Shown here: positions 23,278 through 26,894 of the stretch, piece after piece
Position numbering within the stretch: the stretch's first letter is position 1
How the letters are laid out: each line of letters opens with the position of its first letter
IMG/VR virus record: IMGVR_UViG_3300024346_000427
Location: 1 to 26,894 of that record
Strand: one strand, 5' to 3'
Origin: a virus
Length of the DNA: 26,894 bases
Made by a program: the position numbers and the translations under genes
The notes under the pieces: model-generated
The model's database searches: none
The model's input: only the letters and a program-made list of their open reading frames with translations
What the model was told of the DNA's origin: nothing

Positions 23278-24456
23278 TTATGCACCTATAGTAGCAGTAT
23301 CTGTTGCTGCTGTTGATACGTTACCGGAGGTATCCGTAATAGTAGCGGTTGCGGTAAGTGTTACAGATTGAGCATATGCATCGGACGTTATTCCAGTATC
23401 TACTACACGTGCGGTTACTGCATCAGCAGCAACATTTACGGTTACATCCGCCTCCGAGCCATCACTGCTTATGACCACTGTTGCATTAGCAGCATCATTG
23501 CCCATTGAACCAGCAAGACTTACAAAGATTGAGGCTGCGCCCGCAATGGAATAGCTACTAGCCCCAGTACCCGCAACATCACTTGCAAATCCAGCTGAAG
23601 TAAAGGCAGTTGGAGCAATTAAGTCAACAACAGCACTACCTAAAATGGTTTCTAGCGCTTCAAGTAAATTGGTGTCACCTTCGTCATCAGCAATACAGAT
23701 ACGTACCACTTCGTTGACCTTACGTCGATTTGGAAGTGATTTCTCAATCTCGATCGTATAGATGCTGTAGTCCAGCCCCGTGCCAGTAGCAGAAGCAGGC
23801 ACTACAATTGGAAACTCGTATTGATTGTAGGCACCTGCACTGATATATGCACGAGTCTCTAAATCAATGACATTTGATTGTTGGCCTAAGCGCCCATTGT
23901 TATCGCCAGATACACTAACAGTTAAAGCGTCGTCACCAGTTACAACTATATCGCTTCCACGAGGAGTCACTGTAATAGAAACGTCTGACCCACTAACAGC
24001 CATTGTTACGTTCTTGAAACGCTCTGTATCCGAACGTCCTGCGAAGTTGGCTACTATTTCAGTAGCGTCTTTGCCTGTCACGCCTAAAACATCGTACAAC
24101 TCTACGCCGTTTTTTGCTTCTAAGCGAATAGAGTTCATAGATGCCGCGATATCACCTACTGTAATAACTTGATTAGTACCAGCATTTGGCTGAGAGAACT
24201 TGATATTTTTAATATCACTCCGCAAAAATTCTGTACTACTTAACGTAGCTACACTTCCATCAGGTTGAGTATGAGCAGCAGTAAGCTTGATAAGACCATT
24301 TTGCGCTCCTGATGCATTACCAGCAAGAACAACTCCGTCATTCTGCACAAGTAACTTTCCATCAGTAGCAGCATTTGCAACAGATGTAGCTAAGCAGTTT
24401 GCAGCAGTAGAGTCAATATCCCCACGTACAACAAGAGTAGTTTCAGTAAAACTCAT
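23278..24456 (-). CDS. Putative capsid decoration protein with Ig-like C-terminus (392 aa)
   Basis: The first ~275 residues resemble the following 269-aa protein: FSQPNAGTNQVITVGDI, then IRLEAKNGVELYDVLGV, and YSIYTIEIEKSLPNRRKVNE with LLEALETILG at about 262-271. After LIAPTAF (about 280) comes an extra domain of ~110 residues with Ig-like/cadherin-like features, such as SYSIAGAASIFVSLAG and a closing TATATITDTSGNVSTAATDT, typical of surface-exposed adhesion domains. It is therefore likely a capsid-associated protein displaying an Ig-like domain. The start overlaps the preceding stop as TAATG. The similarity to its neighbour was judged by eye. Confidence 0.6.
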   Translation of the reverse strand: MSFTETTLVVRGDIDSTAANCLATSVANAATDGKLLVQNDGVVLAGNASGAQNGLIKLTAAHTQPDGSVATLSSTEFLRSDIKNIKFSQPNAGTNQVITVGDIAASMNSIRLEAKNGVELYDVLGVTGKDATEIVANFAGRSDTERFKNVTMAVSGSDVSITVTPRGSDIVVTGDDALTVSVSGDNNGRLGQQSNVIDLETRAYISAGAYNQYEFPIVVPASATGTGLDYSIYTIEIEKSLPNRRKVNEVVRICIADDEGDTNLLEALETILGSAVVDLIAPTAFTSAGFASDVAGTGASSYSIAGAASIFVSLAGSMGNDAANATVVISSDGSEADVTVNVAADAVTARVVDTGITSDAYAQSVTLTATATITDTSGNVSTAATDTATIGA

Positions 24457-25148
24457 TATTCACTTTTTGATTGTTCAATCGAATTTGTTTGATACCTCGG
24501 AGACTCGATAGCCTCTATAATATTCTTTACTGCTAAGTCCACAATCTCTTGGTGAGTGTGGGTTGCAAGCTCGCAATCTAGGGACGAAGATAGGTTAATC
24601 TGTACCGGATTGCGAATATAGTCGACGAATACCGTTTTTAATATATACTTTTCGCCATCTTGAAAGACCCTTATTTCGTCATCATGGATGAATCCTGAGG
24701 GTGCTACCTTGCTAGGTTTTGCAAAAGGATTCTCTATATGCGAATAGATTTGGTCCTGTTCTACTATACGAAGTTCCCTTTTCACAAGACTGTCAGAAGT
24801 GCTTACTGCAGTCTTACAGTTATTGGTATGGAACTCTATCCTAGTATTGATTAAAAACATGTAGTCTACCGGAAGGTCGAAGTTCACAAACTCCAAAGCA
24901 GAGTTTGGAACAACGCCATCCGTGTAGTCTACCGTAATAACTAAGCGCAGATCATCAACACGCTTTTGCAACTTGCTGAATCCTAGCTTTTTGCTATCAA
25001 ATACAGGTGCCAAGCGATGCTTTATGTATCTATCCTGGGCGCGGTTTAACCAAAAGTCAACCTCTTCAGGAAGGAAGTAATCGTAAACTGAGGAAGCTAC
25101 CTTTTGCAGTCCCTGGTCTACGGCATAGTGCATCTCTTGTACAGTCAT
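24456..25148 (-). CDS. Ring/neck-type structural protein (230 aa)
   Basis: The N-terminus reads MTVQEMHYAVDQGLQKVASS then FLPEEVDFWLNRAQDRYIKHR and KRVDDLRLVI. I associate this 'glxxvxs..yd.flpeEvdxxLNxAQ.r.i' pattern with a conserved crAss-like virion protein of the neck rings. A central FDLPVDYMFLINTRIEF stretch and a long C-terminal helix (THQEIVDLAVKNIIEAIESP) are typical of connector-type proteins. It starts right after the preceding stop (TAAATG). It is separated from the other ring-type genes by about 16 kb of appendage genes, which is unusual. The assignment is by pattern and context. Confidence 0.65.
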   Translation of the reverse strand: MTVQEMHYAVDQGLQKVASSVYDYFLPEEVDFWLNRAQDRYIKHRLAPVFDSKKLGFSKLQKRVDDLRLVITVDYTDGVVPNSALEFVNFDLPVDYMFLINTRIEFHTNNCKTAVSTSDSLVKRELRIVEQDQIYSHIENPFAKPSKVAPSGFIHDDEIRVFQDGEKYILKTVFVDYIRNPVQINLSSSLDCELATHTHQEIVDLAVKNIIEAIESPRYQTNSIEQSKSE

Positions 25149-25955
25149 TTATGCGTAAGCCTTTAGTTTGGCTTTTATAGAAGTTAAAACATTGGAGTTC
25201 TTTTTATCCTTCAAAAACAAAATTGCTTCCTCCATAGAGTCTCCTAAAGATACATCTCCGTCAAGTATTGTATTCCCTACTTTTCTCAATACTTCTGTGC
25301 TCAGACATTCGTTAATCAAAGACGTCATGTCTAAGTTTTTGTCTGTAACAATATCCAGAAAATACTGAGGGTTGTCTTCAAGCAACTCTTCTAACTGAAG
25401 TTCTTTTTCCTCAAGCTGTAAATCTTGTGGTTTGAAGCCATAAATAATGAGAACCTTATCCATTCGGTCAACATTGTCCGAAAGCTTGATGTACTCTTTG
25501 TATGCAGTCTTGCGTAAGTCTAAGCCCATCTTAGCCTGCTTAAGCTCTCTGCGGTTGTCAGACATATAGTACTGATGCTTTTTACTCGCAGACAAATCTT
25601 CTTCATCCATCACTACATAAGGGTGAGCTGAAGCAAACTTGTATCGAATGAAATCCATAAGATTCAAGGGATACCCCTCTTCGTCTAGTCCGATTTCTAA
25701 ATCCATACCTCCCATAGGAATCTCTACTGTAAGATTCAAGTAGAATTCCTTACAGGCTCTACCAAATTGCGGGTCTTCTGCACTTACACCTAAAACTTCT
25801 GGGAGCAACTTACGCTGTTCGGCAAATGTCAAGCCTCTAACGATATCACCGCTACCGGTGTAAACAGAACCAATTCGGCGCTTGGCTTCTACGTAGATGT
25901 CGTCCGGGAGGTTTGTTGGGTTGGGGCGACGGTTGAGTGTAACTAAATGTGACAT
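25149..25955 (-). CDS. Conserved post-capsid protein of unknown function (268 aa)
   Basis: I place the start at the ATG at 25955 (MSHLVTLNRRPNP). The frame stays open 17 codons further, to an ATG at 26006, but that start lies inside the terminator hairpin and would encode a chance leader. The product is acidic and largely helical: FAEQRKLLPEVLGVS, LNLMDFIRYKFASAHPYVV, a charged repeat (LQLEEKELQLEELLED, about residues 184-200 of this version), and a final LTSIKAKLKAYA. Crassvirales genomes carry a conserved gene right after the capsid gene, which this could match, but I do not know a function. It is the first gene after the terminator, so it needs its own promoter or readthrough. Confidence 0.7.
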   Translation of the reverse strand: MSHLVTLNRRPNPTNLPDDIYVEAKRRIGSVYTGSGDIVRGLTFAEQRKLLPEVLGVSAEDPQFGRACKEFYLNLTVEIPMGGMDLEIGLDEEGYPLNLMDFIRYKFASAHPYVVMDEEDLSASKKHQYYMSDNRRELKQAKMGLDLRKTAYKEYIKLSDNVDRMDKVLIIYGFKPQDLQLEEKELQLEELLEDNPQYFLDIVTDKNLDMTSLINECLSTEVLRKVGNTILDGDVSLGDSMEEAILFLKDKKNSNVLTSIKAKLKAYA

Positions 25956-25986
25956 ATCTATTGTAACTATTGGGTTTCTAGAAATG

Positions 25987-26021
25987 AAAAAGGGGAGAGG
26001 GTACATTTCCCTCCCCCCTTT
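25987..26021 (-). terminator. Intrinsic terminator after the capsid gene
   Basis: On the minus strand a 13-bp stem (AAAGGGGGGAGGG pairing with CCCTCTCCCCTTT, one G-U pair) closes a 7-nt loop and runs into TTTTT. It lies 18 nt after the capsid stop codon. It is strong and GC-rich, and would end most capsid transcripts here, separating very high capsid expression from the following operon. The plus strand also has the stem, with a weaker T run. Confidence 0.85.
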
Positions 26022-26039
26022 CTCGGTTTATAAGCCTGA

Positions 26040-26894
26040 TTAAGACTTAGTGCACTCTAAGTGCAGGCAATTGGTAGCGCGACGAATCGCAACACCGCAT
26101 TCCTTCATGAAGTGAACAGAAGATCCGTCAACATCAGTAGCGCGGAGAGCGTTACCACCAAATCCTGGAGGAACACTAGCACCTGCAACTGCCCAACGAA
26201 TCAACTCACGTCCCTTACGAGAAATGTATTGAACATTCTTCTCTCCATCGTATGTGCTCATATCGAGGAAGATCATCCGATAGCTCTCCATAGGGAGACC
26301 AGTAACCGGGTGACGATCAGCATTCAACGCACGAGCACCATGATCAAACAAAGGCAAGTGGCGAACAGTAATGGTATGACCATCAATGTGCTGATAAGAA
26401 GTAAAGAAGCCACCAAGCTGCAAGTTGCTTCCGCTTCCGCTGATAAAGCTACCTGGGTCGGTGTTCTTAATGTATTGTCCTGAGCTAATCTCAGACTTCA
26501 TAGCGTTGTCAAACTCTTCCATTCCACCAATACCAGTGAACAGAACGATGTTCATCTGCTGAGCATCGGTAGCTCCATACAGAGCGTCACGAACAACAGA
26601 CTTCAACTTAGAAGCAGTCAACTGAGAGTAAGTATCCACGTTAGGAATCTGCTCAAGCACACCAGAACCAATGGTAATAGGCTTGCCGTTGTCATCCTTC
26701 AAGTGAATAATTCCGTTAGCATCACGGTTGTACTGGCTGTACCACAGTGCATACTCAGACTCTTCCTTCCAACGCAACATATGCTGATACTCCTCAAAGT
26801 CGTACCACAAGTTGGTTGAGCGACCACCAACGTTGAACTCGAAGTTCACAACGCGGTCAGGCATATTGCCTTCATACGCATATGACTTACGAAT
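26040..26894 (-). CDS. Major capsid protein, C-terminal part (5' end cut off)
   Basis: The frame is open to the right edge; an internal Met at 26864 is not necessarily the start, because ten further codons are open before it. About 284 residues are present, so a start outside the window is likely. Features are WYDFEEYQHMLRWKEESEYA, NIVLFTGIGGMEEFDNAMKS, a hydrophilic loop with ITVRHLPLFDHGARALNADR, and SYRMIFLDMSTYDGEKNVQY. This fits an HK97-fold major capsid protein, and the 'LFTGxGGMxEFDxAMK' part resembles crAss-like capsid proteins, usually about 500 residues. A strong terminator follows directly, as expected for the most abundant virion protein. The end of the protein is complete (LHLECTKS). 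Confidence 0.75.
   Translation of the reverse strand: MRKSYAYEGNMPDRVVNFEFNVGGRSTNLWYDFEEYQHMLRWKEESEYALWYSQYNRDANGIIHLKDDNGKPITIGSGVLEQIPNVDTYSQLTASKLKSVVRDALYGATDAQQMNIVLFTGIGGMEEFDNAMKSEISSGQYIKNTDPGSFISGSGSNLQLGGFFTSYQHIDGHTITVRHLPLFDHGARALNADRHPVTGLPMESYRMIFLDMSTYDGEKNVQYISRKGRELIRWAVAGASVPPGFGGNALRATDVDGSSVHFMKECGVAIRRATNCLHLECTKS

Noticed and set aside
25956-26006. 17-codon upstream extension (MYPLPFFISRNP...) of the post-capsid protein
   Set aside because: The start sits inside the terminator hairpin, and the peptide looks like translated terminator rather than protein.

Overview
The window is a stretch of double-stranded DNA phage genome in which every supportable gene lies on the minus strand, packed end to end, mostly with ATGA or TAATG stop/start overlaps. 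Transcription runs from high to low coordinates. It starts inside a major capsid protein gene (cut by the right edge) and ends inside a large protein (cut by the left edge). I see no tRNA, rRNA, CRISPR array, insertion sequence or plausible plus-strand gene. The neck and tail proteins (a ring-type protein, a small conserved neck protein, a second ring-type protein, then a ~1,380-residue muzzle or 'stabilisation' type protein) look like the structural module of crAss-like podoviruses (Crassvirales). Several adhesins and small basic proteins resemble families I know from marine phages. Start codons almost never have a Shine-Dalgarno sequence, which fits a Bacteroidota host. My best reading is an aquatic crAss-like phage of a flavobacterium-type host. 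This rests on recognising sequence patterns, not on a database search.

Layout in transcription order. (1) 26894-25987: end of the major capsid protein, then a strong intrinsic terminator. (2) 25955-22428: a conserved post-capsid protein, a ring/neck-type protein, and two distantly paralogous virion proteins that may decorate the capsid, one with an added Ig-like domain. (3) 22417-9505: a 13-kb appendage block. It holds a Cys-tailed protein, large beta-rich fibre proteins (three sharing an N-terminal anchor, two carrying dockerin-type calcium loops), a BppU-like small protein, a metallophosphoesterase with an HTH-like N-terminus, a DUF1617-like protein and a LamG-type lectin. (4) 9473-8385: a probable lysis cassette with a DUF5675 protein, a previously hidden 51-aa gene and a holin. 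(5) 8397-2375: the ring and muzzle genes. (6) 2344-1: a small membrane/coiled-coil protein, two very basic small proteins (56 aa unlisted, and 101 aa), a 42-aa acidic Cys protein, and a protein of at least 510 residues with protein-kinase-like motifs, sitting where crAss-like phages carry their ejected cargo proteins.

The genes fit together as one late operon building the capsid, neck and tail, and a changeable set of host-binding appendages, with the lysis genes placed inside it. The most unusual items are the kinase-like candidate cargo protein, the dockerin-type loops in appendage proteins, the metallophosphoesterase inside the adhesin block, the shared anchor domain across several fibres, and the small genes at 8837-8992 and 1965-2135.
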